57,973 nt of DNA from contig JAIORS010000022.1 in assembly GCA_021108005.1 (NCBI GenBank), positions 1 through 57,973 on the forward strand. Reading direction: 5' to 3'. How positions within the stretch are numbered: the stretch's first letter is position 1; the number at the start of each line of letters is the position of its first letter. A program made the translations under genes and the position numbers. The stretch comes from Candidatus Aegiribacteria sp. (lineage in GTDB: Bacteria > Fermentibacterota > Fermentibacteria > Fermentibacterales > JCC-6). Shown here one piece after another: positions 12,895 to 22,548 of the stretch. The notes under the pieces were generated by a model that was not told where the DNA came from, did no database searches, and worked only from the letters and a program-made list of their open reading frames with translations.

Positions 12895-14207
12895 TCCTTC
12901 TCCAGCAGCATAGCCATAAGCATCGCCTCCACCACAACCTTGCCGTCAACCTTTGCGACACCTTTCATTTTGCACATGGGACCTCTTCTCTGAATCATTT
13001 CAAGTTCAAAAATAACCTGATCCCCTGGTTGAACCGGGTTTCTGAACCTGACCTTGTCCAGTCCTGTAAAGTAAACAAGCCAGTTGGTAGGCTTATCAAC
13101 CGAGTTGAACAGCATAAGCCCGCCTACCTGTCCCATTGCCTCGATTATCAGCACACCGGGCATTATGGGTTTCCCTGGAAAGTGTCCCTGAAAGAAGGAT
13201 TCATTGATGGAGACATTCTTAAGACCGACTATTCTCTTGTTGGCTTCAACTTCCAGCACCCTGTCCACGAGAAGAAAGGGATACCTGTGTGGAAGCAGAT
13301 TCATAATATCGTTGATATCCCATTTCTTTTCTGAAAGCGGGAGTGAATTCTTGATTATCTTATGTGCTTCGCCGATTTTCTTAACTAATTGCACATTGGA
13401 TGCGTGACCGGATTTGGCAGATATGATATGACCATGAAGCCTTGCGCCTAACAGGGAAAGGTCTCCAACCAGATCGAGTATCTTGTGACGGACGAATTCA
13501 TCGGTAAATCTTAATGGTTCATCGTTGAGAATTCCATCGTCTCCAACTACAACGGCGTTTTCAAGCGTTCCGCCCTTTATCAGATTTTTTTCCTGCAGGT
13601 GTTTCACGTCTTCGTAAAGGCAAAACGTTCTGGCTGGCGCGATTTCATTCTTGAAAGTCTCCGGGGTAAGGTCAATTGAAAGGTACTGTGTCCCAAGAAC
13701 AGGATTATCGTAATTGATCGTGAAGCTGATCTTCAGACCATCGTACGGTACAGCTGTAAGGCTGGCTCCAAATGCGTCAATGCTGATTGGTTTTTCGATC
13801 TTGACTATCTTGCAGAGCTTGCCTTTAATCTCCTTAATTCCGCCATTTTCAAGCACTTCTACATATTTTCTAATAGAACCGTCTTCTGGTTCAGGGGGTT
13901 CATCGGAATCAAGTTCAATGATGCAATTATCAATCCCGAGACCGTACAACGCAGAAAGAACGTGCTCAACAGTATGAACTTCGTAGTAATTGTGACCGAG
14001 AGTCGTTCTTCTTGACTGCTCCTCTACCTGCCTGACATTCTCAACGCAAGCTTTAATCTTGGGCCTGCCCGGCACATCCATTCTCACGAATACAATTCCT
14101 GTATCCGCGGGTGCGGGTTTGAAAGTAATGGAAGTCTCCTTGCCGAGATGAAGACCAATTCCGCTGCAAACCACCTGCTGTTCAAGTGTGGTCTGGTAAT
14201 GGTTCAT
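12891..14207 (-). CDS. lpxC-fabZ: Bifunctional LpxC deacetylase / FabZ dehydratase
   Basis: Residues 1 to about 290 are LpxC, the zinc-dependent UDP-3-O-acyl-GlcNAc deacetylase that commits flux to lipid A. The zinc ligands are visible in VHTVEHVLSALYGLG and in RHKILDLVGDLSLLG, and the catalytic histidine in SAKSGHASN. Residues from about 300 are FabZ, the 3-hydroxyacyl-ACP dehydratase of fatty acid synthesis, with LLPHRYPFLLVDRV and GHFPGKPIMPGVLIIEAM. The two compete for the same 3-hydroxyacyl-ACP pool, so fusion fixes their ratio. Such fusions are known in Bacteroidetes and related groups. It lies between lpxD and lpxA; the total of 438 residues fits two full domains. Confidence 0.96.
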   Translation of the reverse strand: MNHYQTTLEQQVVCSGIGLHLGKETSITFKPAPADTGIVFVRMDVPGRPKIKACVENVRQVEEQSRRTTLGHNYYEVHTVEHVLSALYGLGIDNCIIELDSDEPPEPEDGSIRKYVEVLENGGIKEIKGKLCKIVKIEKPISIDAFGASLTAVPYDGLKISFTINYDNPVLGTQYLSIDLTPETFKNEIAPARTFCLYEDVKHLQEKNLIKGGTLENAVVVGDDGILNDEPLRFTDEFVRHKILDLVGDLSLLGARLHGHIISAKSGHASNVQLVKKIGEAHKIIKNSLPLSEKKWDINDIMNLLPHRYPFLLVDRVLEVEANKRIVGLKNVSINESFFQGHFPGKPIMPGVLIIEAMGQVGGLMLFNSVDKPTNWLVYFTGLDKVRFRNPVQPGDQVIFELEMIQRRGPMCKMKGVAKVDGKVVVEAMLMAMLLEKE

Positions 14208-14210
14208 TTA

Positions 14211-15233
14211 TTATTCCTTTTCTGTAATACTAAAATCCTTCATGAATTTCATAACTTTTCTTCTGAAATCGGGTAAATCAACCAGTGCGGCATTCACACG
14301 AAGTTGTTTTTCATGAGAACGGGCCGGATAACCGGATACTGTAACACCTGATGGTATGTCTTTCGATACGCCAGCCTGTGCAGCAATTACGGCGCCATCA
14401 CTGATGGTTATATGCCCGACTATACCCGACTGGCCGCCAAAAATCACCCCTGATCCAACTGCAGTACTCCCCGCTATTCCAGTTTGTGCCGCAATCAGGC
14501 AGCCCGAACCAACCGTTACATTATGAGCTATATGAACAAGATTGTCCAGCTTGGAAAATCTGCCTATTACAGTACTGCCAACCACAGCTCTGTCGATTGT
14601 TGATCCGGCACCGACTTCTACATCATCCTCTATAATGACATTCCCGTTCTGGGGAACCTTGAGATGACCTTCAGGGTCAGGTACGAAACCGAATCCGTCG
14701 GATCCGATCACTGCCCCTGAATGAATTATCACTCGGCTGCCTATGACGCAGTCATGATAAACCGAAACTCCCGAATTGATAATACTGTCGGAGCCAATTG
14801 TAACTCCCGGTCCGATGAAAGTACCTGCAGCTATCGAAGTACCGCTATCAATCCTGGTGCAGGCATCAATGACAGCATTCGGCCCTACTGTTACACCCTG
14901 ATCGAGTATCGCGTCGGGATGTATAACAGAACTTGGATGGATTCCGCTGAAACCAGATGGGGTCTCATTCCTGAACAGGATCAGGACATCCCTGAAGGCG
15001 TGATATGGTTTCTCCACCAGAATGATGTTTGCCGCTGAGGATTCAACCATTTCCCTGGATATTACAGCAAGTGCTCTGGTGGACTCAAGGTATTTCTTGT
15101 ATAGCTTATTGCCGTAATAGCAGATCTGGTCAGGTTTCGCATTCTGAAGTGTGGAAACACCCTCAACTTCTTTGTCTCCATCCGGTCCTTCAAGTTTTCC
15201 GTTGAGCTTTCCGGCCAGGATGGATAGTTTCAT
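14211..15233 (-). CDS. lpxD: UDP-3-O-acylglucosamine N-acyltransferase
   Basis: LpxD adds the second 3-hydroxyacyl chain to form the UDP-2,3-diacylglucosamine precursor of lipid A. The 340 residues have the N-terminal uridine-binding domain (about 1-100), then left-handed beta-helix hexapeptide repeats with the catalytic-histidine region [16 protein letters not shown], and a helical C-terminus. The frame opens further upstream to a TTG, but the ATG at 15233 begins [16 protein letters not shown] as in the family and sits one base after the ompH stop, so that start is used. It is coupled to lpxC-fabZ, whose ATG begins four bases after its stop. Confidence 0.95.
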   Translation of the reverse strand: MKLSILAGKLNGKLEGPDGDKEVEGVSTLQNAKPDQICYYGNKLYKKYLESTRALAVISREMVESSAANIILVEKPYHAFRDVLILFRNETPSGFSGIHPSSVIHPDAILDQGVTVGPNAVIDACTRIDSGTSIAAGTFIGPGVTIGSDSIINSGVSVYHDCVIGSRVIIHSGAVIGSDGFGFVPDPEGHLKVPQNGNVIIEDDVEVGAGSTIDRAVVGSTVIGRFSKLDNLVHIAHNVTVGSGCLIAAQTGIAGSTAVGSGVIFGGQSGIVGHITISDGAVIAAQAGVSKDIPSGVTVSGYPARSHEKQLRVNAALVDLPDFRRKVMKFMKDFSITEKE

Positions 15234-15234
15234 A

Positions 15235-15741
15235 TCAGTCGCTGCTTCCGGTAGATAGTTTTTCAAGAACAATATCTGTTATATCAATTGAATTGGATAC
15301 ATATACTACCAATCCACCCGATGTGTCCAATACAATATCGTAACCTTCCTCAAGGCTTATCTCCTGAACCGCTTCGTTAATACTGGCTACTATTGGTGAG
15401 ACAAGCTGACTGTTTCGAGTTTCGACAAGACCTCCCGGTCCGAATGTCAGTGAAAGGAATTCCTGGAGCTCCAATGACTTCTCCTCAAAAAGGACTTCCC
15501 TCTCCCTTCTCCGTTCAGGGCTCATTACCATCGTATACTCAAGATCAGTCTTAATGGCATCGATCTCTTCCTGAAGTGAATCCGCTCGGGCTTCCCATTC
15601 CAGTATCTCATTTTCAAGAAGTTCTTTAGCGTCGGTAACCTCACCAAGATTTTCGAATATTCTGTCCGAATCGATTACCGCGATTGTCTGTGCTACAATA
15701 ACAGAAGAAACAACGACTGCAGAAAGTAGAGCGGTTTTCAT
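15235..15741 (-). CDS. Periplasmic chaperone, OmpH/Skp family
   Basis: Skp-type chaperones carry unfolded outer-membrane proteins across the periplasm to BamA. The 168-residue protein has a signal peptide (about residues 1-20), then [20 protein letters not shown], a typical Skp start, a long charged coiled-coil segment (about 35-100) and a short beta-rich end. Length and layout match the family. It lies directly downstream of bamA and upstream of lpxD, the conserved arrangement in many diderms. A GGAGG site precedes the ATG. The gap of 77 bases to bamA is the largest in this part of the operon but shows no clear promoter. Confidence 0.9.
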   Translation of the reverse strand: MKTALLSAVVVSSVIVAQTIAVIDSDRIFENLGEVTDAKELLENEILEWEARADSLQEEIDAIKTDLEYTMVMSPERRREREVLFEEKSLELQEFLSLTFGPGGLVETRNSQLVSPIVASINEAVQEISLEEGYDIVLDTSGGLVVYVSNSIDITDIVLEKLSTGSSD

Positions 15742-15818
15742 AACTGTAATCCTCCAAATACGTAACGGTCAATCTTGAAATCAGCGATACTGGACTCCGG
15801 CCGCGGTTCGGTCACCTG

Positions 15819-18050
15819 TCAGAATATTGTGCCGAACTGAAAATGCGGTTCCCAGCCGCGATTCGGGCCATCAAAGCCGTAGGCGTAATCGAATCCTATG
15901 ACGCCCAGCATAGGCACTTCTATCCTTACTCCGATTCCAACGCCACGGTTCAGATCGGAAAAATCACTGGAAGACCAGGAATCCCAGGTATTCCCCGCAT
16001 CGGCAAATACAGCCAGTTGAAGCTGGTCGATTATACGGCATCTGTATTCAGCGGTCAGTATCAGCATTGATCTTCCGCCTACAGTCGCATAACCGTCTCG
16101 GGCAACGATGGTCTCGGAACCGTACCCCCTGATGCCGTAGAAACCTGTTCCCCCCAGTTCGAAGAGTTCGTATGCCGGAGGTTCATTGCCAGACAGAGAT
16201 GTTACCATTCCAACTCTTGCTCTTAAGAAGAAGATGAACTTCCAGAAAGATGGCACGTACCAGCTTGAGTCGATACGATATTTCTGGAATCCGATATTGC
16301 CGCCCAGAACACCCCCTGCAAACTCACCCGTCAGGCTGTTTCGGGAGCCACTGGAGGCAAACATCTGTCTATCCCTGCTGTCTCTGGTAAAATTCAACCT
16401 GACAGAACTTGTCCATCTGGGCCAGTCTATATCGCGAAGCGAGTAGTAGTAACTTGTTGTATCGGATGTAATATCGAATACATCAACCTTTTCAAGGCTG
16501 TACTTTATTGATGCTGATCCGTAATCCACCCACGGAAGAGGACGGCCTACCATCACAGCTCCCCCTGTTCTCCGGCGGTCATATTCCGATTCATTATAGG
16601 TAGTATGAAAAAGCTCGCCACCAAGTGATAGAGGTGTATCCATAAACCACGGCTCTGTGAAACCCACCTGGATATCCTGCTGGGTTTTGGAGAATTTATA
16701 ATTAAAGGAAAGATTTTGTCCTCGTCCGAAGAAGTTGGTTTCACCCAGTTCGACAAATCCGCTGAACCCTGTTCCGCCTCCGTATGCGGCTCCTATTCCG
16801 GCTTTTCCGGTAGTTTTCTCTTCCAGATCAAAGAGAACGTCAACGTCCGGTGAATCTTCCAGGTAGCGGAAATCCACACCAACATTACTGAAATAGTTCA
16901 GGTAGTAGATATTCCTGTAGCTTCTCATAAGAGCTGACCTCTGGAACATGTCTCCGGGATAAACGGTTAATTCCCGCCTGATTACATTTTCCAGCGTTCT
17001 GTTATTTCCGGTGATTTCTATCCTGCGGATATGAGCCCTTTCACCTTCGGTTAGAACGTAAGCGACATCAAGAGAGCCCTCCAGTTCACCTGAAGAGATA
17101 ACAGGATCGATACCCGCGTAGAAATATCCACGTTCCTGAAGTAGTTCGTATACCGTCATAAGGGAAGAACTAAGCTTTTCATTGCTGTACTCATCCCCAG
17201 CTTCCATATCCATGGCTGATAGAAGAATTGAGTCAGAAAAAGCTTCATTACCCGAAAATGAAATGTCACCAAAGGTGTAGTATCCACCCTCATCCAGAGT
17301 TATCTCAAACCTGAGATGCCGTCCGTCTTCGAGCATCGACTCCTCGACATCAAGAATTCCGGCTTCTGGATATCCGTGATTCTGGTAGTAGGCTATCACT
17401 GAATCAAGGCTGGCTTCAAATTCATTTTTTCTGTACCTTCCCGACCGCCAGAAGGAATCCTGCCTTGTATCCATCTGGCCGCGGAGCTTTCTATCATTGA
17501 ATACCGTATTTCCAAAAAAGTCTATCTCCCCGACTCTGATGTCCTGACCCTCTTCACATTCGAACACAAGTACGCTTCTGTTGTCAGTATCCGGTTCAAG
17601 CCATACGGGCGTAACCAGAGCCTGGTGCCTGTGTTTTTCAGCGTAGAAATGCATCACCACCTTGCGAGCTTCTTCAACCTGTCCCGGTGAGACAGTCTGA
17701 CCTGGGAATAGTGAAAGCGAATCCAAAACATCGTTCTCATTAAGATGTCCGGAGTTGCTGAATTCAATTCTGCTTAGCAGCCTGTTCTCGTTTACGACAA
17801 TGAGAAGGTTCGCAACTCCACCGGATGTATCAGCCTGCAGTTCGATATCGCTGAAATATCCCAGTCCGAAAAGATCCCTGGTTCCCCTGCTGGCGGCAGC
17901 AGATGTATAAATATCCCCTGCGACCAGTCCGAAAACCCTGGTGATAAGGTCAGTGCTTACGAAGGAATTGCCGGTCACTTCCACCGTACCTACCTCAAGC
18001 GCAAGCGATGTTGATATAACAAGTGCCAGAAATGCTATGCTATTTCTCAA
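15819..18050 (-). CDS. bamA: Outer-membrane assembly factor BamA
   Basis: BamA is the Omp85 pore that inserts beta-barrel proteins into the outer membrane. The 743 residues comprise a signal peptide, about five POTRA domains (roughly residues 20-400) and a C-terminal 16-stranded barrel with GTGFYGIRGYG near the expected lid-loop region, ending FQFGTIF with a terminal phenylalanine. The start codon is TTG and overlaps the clpC stop as TTGA, so translation is probably coupled to ClpC. The skp-like, lpxD, lpxC and lpxA genes follow, tying barrel assembly to LPS supply. Confidence 0.96.
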   Translation of the reverse strand: MRNSIAFLALVISTSLALEVGTVEVTGNSFVSTDLITRVFGLVAGDIYTSAAASRGTRDLFGLGYFSDIELQADTSGGVANLLIVVNENRLLSRIEFSNSGHLNENDVLDSLSLFPGQTVSPGQVEEARKVVMHFYAEKHRHQALVTPVWLEPDTDNRSVLVFECEEGQDIRVGEIDFFGNTVFNDRKLRGQMDTRQDSFWRSGRYRKNEFEASLDSVIAYYQNHGYPEAGILDVEESMLEDGRHLRFEITLDEGGYYTFGDISFSGNEAFSDSILLSAMDMEAGDEYSNEKLSSSLMTVYELLQERGYFYAGIDPVISSGELEGSLDVAYVLTEGERAHIRRIEITGNNRTLENVIRRELTVYPGDMFQRSALMRSYRNIYYLNYFSNVGVDFRYLEDSPDVDVLFDLEEKTTGKAGIGAAYGGGTGFSGFVELGETNFFGRGQNLSFNYKFSKTQQDIQVGFTEPWFMDTPLSLGGELFHTTYNESEYDRRRTGGAVMVGRPLPWVDYGSASIKYSLEKVDVFDITSDTTSYYYSLRDIDWPRWTSSVRLNFTRDSRDRQMFASSGSRNSLTGEFAGGVLGGNIGFQKYRIDSSWYVPSFWKFIFFLRARVGMVTSLSGNEPPAYELFELGGTGFYGIRGYGSETIVARDGYATVGGRSMLILTAEYRCRIIDQLQLAVFADAGNTWDSWSSSDFSDLNRGVGIGVRIEVPMLGVIGFDYAYGFDGPNRGWEPHFQFGTIF

Positions 18051-20521
18051 TTCTCAACTCTTCCTTGTATTGTGTTCGATGTAATTTCATTTCCATTGTT
18101 TTCCCTTGGTATTCTGAAAACGATTCGATTTCCATCCCGCACTGCAAGAACCGTGTCTCCGGATGAGAATTCACTTCTCAATATCGAATCCGTCAGCGGA
18201 TCCTCAAGCAGCCTTCTTATTGTTCTTCTTATATGTCTTGCTCCGGCTTCAGGATCGTAACCGGCTTCTGCTATCAGTGTTATCGCTTCAGGGGACAGGA
18301 CAAGAGAGATACCAAGTTCTTCCAATCGCTCTTCAACACCTTCCATCTGAAGGGAGACAATTGTCTCCATATCCGAAAATTCAAGAGGATTAAAAATCAC
18401 AATCTCGTCCAGCCTGTTGAGGAATTCGGGATTGAACTGGTTTTTAACGGCATCCATCACCAATCCGTCAATACGTTCAGTTTCAGCTTCTTTATCATCC
18501 GTTGAAAAGCCCAGTTTACCGTTGCTGAGAAGGTCTCTGGAGGCGATGTTGCTGGTCATTATCATGATTGTGTTCGTAAAATCTATCTCTCTGCCGTAAT
18601 TATCGGTCATTCTGCCGTAGTCCATAACCTGCAGGAGCATATTGTAAAGATCGGTATGTGCTTTCTCGATTTCGTCAAAAAGTACAATGGAGTAAGGTCT
18701 TCTACGAACTTTTTCTGTCAGTTGCCCTCCTTCATCGTAGCCTACATATCCTGGAGGTGCGCCAATCAGCCTTGATCCAGCAAAACTCTGCTGAAATTCG
18801 GACATATCTATCCTGATAAGAGCAGATGGATCTTCGTATACCAGTTCAGCAAGCATTCTTGCTGTCTCCGTTTTCCCAACCCCTGAAGGACCCAGGAAAA
18901 GGAATGTTCCAGCCGGTCTGTTCGCATCCCTCAGCCCTACCCGGCTACGTCTGATTGCGCTGGTGATACTTGCGATCGCCTCCCTCTGTCCTACTATCCT
19001 TCTCTCAAGTCTGCCTTCAAGATCAAGAAGTCTGGCTGTTTCACTCTTTCCAACCCTGCTTACCGGAATGCCTGTCATGTCCGCAACTACTTCAGCCACC
19101 TGCTTTTCTGAAACCGGAGAAATCTGAACACCTGCCAGCCAGCTGGAGCGTGCTTCGGCAAGTTCCTTTTCACTGTTCTCTATTTCCTCCCGCAATCTCA
19201 GGATACTTTCGAATTCCTCGTTCCGAGATGCTTCATTTTTTCTGTTTTTAAGTACCGCAAGACCATTCATCATTTCCTTTATGTTATCGGGCAGAGTACA
19301 ATGTGATACTCTATTTTTCGCTCCCGCTTCATCCATTACATCGATAGCCTTATCGGGGAGAAATCTGCCGCTGATATACCTGGCAGCCAGTTTTGCGGAA
19401 GCCTGAATCGCCTCATCTGTATATACCGTTCCGTGATGTTCTTCGTACCTCTGCCTCAGGCCTTCAAGGATCTCGATTGTTTCATTCACACCCGGAGGAT
19501 CAACAGGTACAGGCTGAAATCTTCTCTCAAGCGCTCCATCCTTCTCAATACGTTTCCTGTACTCATCGAGTGTTGTAGCCGCTATACATTGTAATTCCCC
19601 CCTTGCGAGGGCCGGTTTAAGAAGATTGGCCGCGTCCATAGCACCCTCGGCCGCACCGGCTCCTACGAGTACATGCGCTTCATCGATAAAGAGTATGATA
19701 TCTCCGGATTCGGAAATCTCTCCAAGTAGCTTTTTCAGCCTTTGCTCGAACTGTCCCCGGTATTTCGTTCCGGCGACCACCGCAGCCATATCAAGGGCAA
19801 GTATCCGTTTTCCAGCTATCAGATCTGGTGTTTTTCCCTGGGCGATAAGCCCAGCAAGGCCTTCCACAATCGCCGTTTTTCCAACGCCCGGTTCCCCTAT
19901 AAGAATAGGGTTTGATTTCTTCCTTCGGCACAGAACCTGCATTAACCTGTCTATCTGCCGTTCCCTGCCGATAACAGGATCGAGTTTACCCTCTCTTGTC
20001 ATCCTGGTCAAATCCCTGCAGAAATAATCTATTCCCGGTATTTCCTGCAGATTTTTCTGTTTTTCAGCATTATCTGATTCAATATGAGGTGGTAGTTCTG
20101 CGGCGGCTTCTTCAGCGGCCTTTAGAAATACCCCCTTTTCTCTGAGAATGCTGGAAGCCTGGCAGTTTCCTACTGACATGAGACCCAGCAGAAGATGATG
20201 GGTACCTGTTTCAATCGCACCGCTGCTCACAGCTCTTCTTATGGCCTCACGTCTAACCAGACGAGCTTTGGTAGTCCAGCCTACCTCGCGCAGAGTTATC
20301 TCGTTTGCTACCGGTCTGCGCATAAGGTTTTCGAGTCTTGTTCTCAGTATGCCAATTCTTACGCCAAGCTCATGAAGAATTATCAGAGCCGCCGAGCCCT
20401 TTACTGAAATCAAACCAAATAGAATATGCTCGGAGGCCACCTTACTCTGTCCTGATCGTTCAGCTTCATTAACTGATATCTCCAGAGCAGCCCGTGCTTT
20501 CTCTGTCAGTTTCTCCGGCAC
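18047..20521 (-). CDS. clpC: AAA+ unfoldase of the ClpC/ClpA type
   Basis: This 824-residue protein has two Clp_N repeats (about 1-145), a first AAA+ module with Walker A GEPGVGKTAIVEG and Walker B LFIDEAHV, a short coiled middle region (about 405-460), and a second AAA+ module with GPSGVGKTETARML and LFDEIEKAH. A KLGFS loop in the second module matches the hydrophobic tripeptide that docks on ClpP, so it should feed substrates to ClpP rather than act as a ClpB disaggregase. No clpP is in the window. The start is GTG at 20521 with AGAGGAGG six bases upstream. Its position between lolD and bamA is unusual and suggests envelope quality control. Confidence 0.92.
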   Translation of the reverse strand: MPEKLTEKARAALEISVNEAERSGQSKVASEHILFGLISVKGSAALIILHELGVRIGILRTRLENLMRRPVANEITLREVGWTTKARLVRREAIRRAVSSGAIETGTHHLLLGLMSVGNCQASSILREKGVFLKAAEEAAAELPPHIESDNAEKQKNLQEIPGIDYFCRDLTRMTREGKLDPVIGRERQIDRLMQVLCRRKKSNPILIGEPGVGKTAIVEGLAGLIAQGKTPDLIAGKRILALDMAAVVAGTKYRGQFEQRLKKLLGEISESGDIILFIDEAHVLVGAGAAEGAMDAANLLKPALARGELQCIAATTLDEYRKRIEKDGALERRFQPVPVDPPGVNETIEILEGLRQRYEEHHGTVYTDEAIQASAKLAARYISGRFLPDKAIDVMDEAGAKNRVSHCTLPDNIKEMMNGLAVLKNRKNEASRNEEFESILRLREEIENSEKELAEARSSWLAGVQISPVSEKQVAEVVADMTGIPVSRVGKSETARLLDLEGRLERRIVGQREAIASITSAIRRSRVGLRDANRPAGTFLFLGPSGVGKTETARMLAELVYEDPSALIRIDMSEFQQSFAGSRLIGAPPGYVGYDEGGQLTEKVRRRPYSIVLFDEIEKAHTDLYNMLLQVMDYGRMTDNYGREIDFTNTIMIMTSNIASRDLLSNGKLGFSTDDKEAETERIDGLVMDAVKNQFNPEFLNRLDEIVIFNPLEFSDMETIVSLQMEGVEERLEELGISLVLSPEAITLIAEAGYDPEAGARHIRRTIRRLLEDPLTDSILRSEFSSGDTVLAVRDGNRIVFRIPRENNGNEITSNTIQGRVEN

Positions 20522-20624
20522 TTATCCTCCTCTGTGAGCGATTACGGAATGCTTCTATCCAAAAATGCGGTCCTTTGTTCCTGAAAGATAATTCTGCGGA
20601 TAAAACTCTGCAATCATCGACATC
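20522..20624 (-). other. Gap between lolD and clpC
   Basis: These 103 bases are the only sizeable gap in the run from prfB to bamA and may hold a promoter for clpC and the lpx genes. I see the strong AGAGGAGG ribosome-binding site for clpC but no clear -35/-10 pair or terminator hairpin, so read-through from lolD is also possible. Confidence 0.35.
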
Positions 20625-21305
20625 TCAAGAGCAGAGTATCCCGTCTTCCAGTTCAAGACATCTATGAGCTCTCCCGGCAAGCTCGATGCTGTGAGTCGCG
20701 ATGATGAAAGCCTGGTTTCTTCTTTCGGCCAGTTCGAACATCAGATCCTCGACAATTCTGCTGTTGGCCGAATCAAGGTTTCCCGTTGGTTCATCAGCCA
20801 GCACAACTGAAGGGGATAGTATTAATGCCCGTGCTACAGCAATCCTCTGTCGCTCACCTCCTGAAGCCTCCGAAGGGAAGTGTCGGCCTCTGCTGGATAA
20901 TCCTACTTCTTCAAGAAGCTCCGATGCGGATTCAAGAGCATTCCGCCGTGAGTTCCCGGCCAGCATGGACGGCATAGCAACATTCTCAAGAAGTGTGAAC
21001 TCATCAAGCAGGTGATGAAACTGAAATACAAACCCCAGATCAGTATTCCGCAGTTTTGCCCTTCTGGATTCATTCACAGACCATACATCAGTTCCTCCGA
21101 CGGATACGGTGCCTCTATCGGGAGGGTCGAGTACACCGCAGACATGCAAAAAAGTGCTTTTGCCCGAACCGCTCGGGCCCACGATTGATACAACTTCACC
21201 TTTGGACACACTAATACATGAGCCCCTTAGAATCGAAAGAAATGTGTCTCCTTTACCGTACGATTTCCATATATCAACTGCTGATAAAACAACAGTATCA
21301 TTCAT
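20625..21305 (-). CDS. lolD: Lipoprotein-releasing ABC transporter ATPase
   Basis: LolD powers release of outer-membrane lipoproteins from the inner membrane. The 226 residues carry Walker A (GPSGSGKSTFLH), the Q loop (FVFQFHHLLDEFT, typical of LolD), the ABC signature (SGGERQRIAVARAL) and Walker B (VVLADEPTGNLDS). It overlaps the permease gene by 8 bases, so the pair should form one transporter. Homologues of the MacB/FtsE type look alike, but the paired permease and the lysS-lolCD-bamA context support Lol. Confidence 0.92.
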   Translation of the reverse strand: MNDTVVLSAVDIWKSYGKGDTFLSILRGSCISVSKGEVVSIVGPSGSGKSTFLHVCGVLDPPDRGTVSVGGTDVWSVNESRRAKLRNTDLGFVFQFHHLLDEFTLLENVAMPSMLAGNSRRNALESASELLEEVGLSSRGRHFPSEASGGERQRIAVARALILSPSVVLADEPTGNLDSANSRIVEDLMFELAERRNQAFIIATHSIELAGRAHRCLELEDGILCS

Positions 21306-22548
21306 ATCTCACCGCTTCCGATGGAGACACTCTAATTGCGTGCAGAGCAGGAATAATGGCTGCTACAAAGCACGCTGCAATGGTTGCACAAATTATTCCA
21401 ACAATAAGATGCGGCTGCACTTTCCCGGGAAGCATATCAATCCAGTATACACTGCTTTCAAGCCTTATGGGAAAGTATCTGTTTATAAGAATAACGGCAA
21501 GCGCTGCAAAAATGCTCCCTGAAAGCGCACCGCCTGCTCCAATAATGCCGCCCTGCATCAATCCTGTGGAAACGATAATACCCGGAGATGCTCCCATGGA
21601 TCTCAGAACTCCGGTATCTCTCCGGTGCTCAATTGCGATCATATTAAGGGCACTGAGAAGGTTCAGCAACGCAACAACACTTATCAATGCAAGCACAATG
21701 GTCATTCCTGTTTTCTCCAGCCCCAGAGCAGCGAAAAGATTTCTATGAGCTGATATAAAAGCACTGCAAATCATATAATCACATTCTCCTGCAATATAAG
21801 ATTCTCTAAGAAGATGTGATATATTCTCAGCTTCAGTTACAGGATCCGCGTCCTGTACCAGACCTACGCTCAGTGAAGTAGCCATAATCGGGTTTTTGAA
21901 AAGCAGTGAAACTGTTGAAATGTCCGTGATTATAATTGAAGAATTGTATTCCTCTATACCAAAATTCGTTACCTCACTTATACGAACGGATACAATGGTG
22001 TCAACCAACAACCTTCCCATAGCAGAAAACTGGGTTGCATCCGTAGAAGCAAGTCTGACTGTATCTCCCCTGGAGACACCAAGCCTTTCTGCAAGTGTCG
22101 TGCCCAGTACCGCTCCCCTTCCGGATACGTCGAGATCACGAAGCCTTTCACCGGTAACCAATGAAGGTTCTATATCCCAATCCACTCCCCTTATACGGAC
22201 TCCGGCAACGTCTCCGCTGTTCCCGGCAGCAACTACTGTTTTTTCAAGCACAGGTGAAACAGATGTGATATTTCCTAATGTGCCGGCCAGACTGTCTGCA
22301 AACTGAATAGCTTCCGGCTCAAGTACAAAACCGCCGGGAGTCCTGATCTCCATTGGGGGATGAATGGAGGAAAGCTGGTTCAGTATGGATTCAGAGAATC
22401 CGTCCATAAAGGAATTCAGTATCAAGAGCGCGGCGACTCCTATGGCTATCCCCGCAATGGAAAGAAAAGAAACAGTCCTTATAAAACCGGAGTTCGATCT
22501 GCTGAGTATTTGACGCCATGCAATACGGAAAACAAGTGAAAGTTTCAC
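21298..22548 (-). CDS. lolC: Lipoprotein-releasing ABC transporter permease (LolC/LolE type)
   Basis: The 416-residue protein has one N-terminal membrane helix (FLSIAGIAIGVAALLIL), a large periplasmic domain (about 45-265) and three C-terminal helices of the FtsX type. This is the LolC/LolE layout, which extracts mature lipoproteins and hands them to LolA. Only one permease gene is present with lolD, so a homodimer is likely, as in lineages with a single LolF-like permease; distinguishing LolC, LolE and LolF needs comparison. It overlaps lysS as ATGA and lolD by 8 bases. Confidence 0.88.
   Translation of the reverse strand: MKLSLVFRIAWRQILSRSNSGFIRTVSFLSIAGIAIGVAALLILNSFMDGFSESILNQLSSIHPPMEIRTPGGFVLEPEAIQFADSLAGTLGNITSVSPVLEKTVVAAGNSGDVAGVRIRGVDWDIEPSLVTGERLRDLDVSGRGAVLGTTLAERLGVSRGDTVRLASTDATQFSAMGRLLVDTIVSVRISEVTNFGIEEYNSSIIITDISTVSLLFKNPIMATSLSVGLVQDADPVTEAENISHLLRESYIAGECDYMICSAFISAHRNLFAALGLEKTGMTIVLALISVVALLNLLSALNMIAIEHRRDTGVLRSMGASPGIIVSTGLMQGGIIGAGGALSGSIFAALAVILINRYFPIRLESSVYWIDMLPGKVQPHLIVGIICATIAACFVAAIIPALHAIRVSPSEAVRYE

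Noticed and set aside
14721-15038. Plus-strand open frame inside lpxD
   Set aside because: It is antisense to the hexapeptide-repeat region, whose repetitive codons open frames on the other strand.
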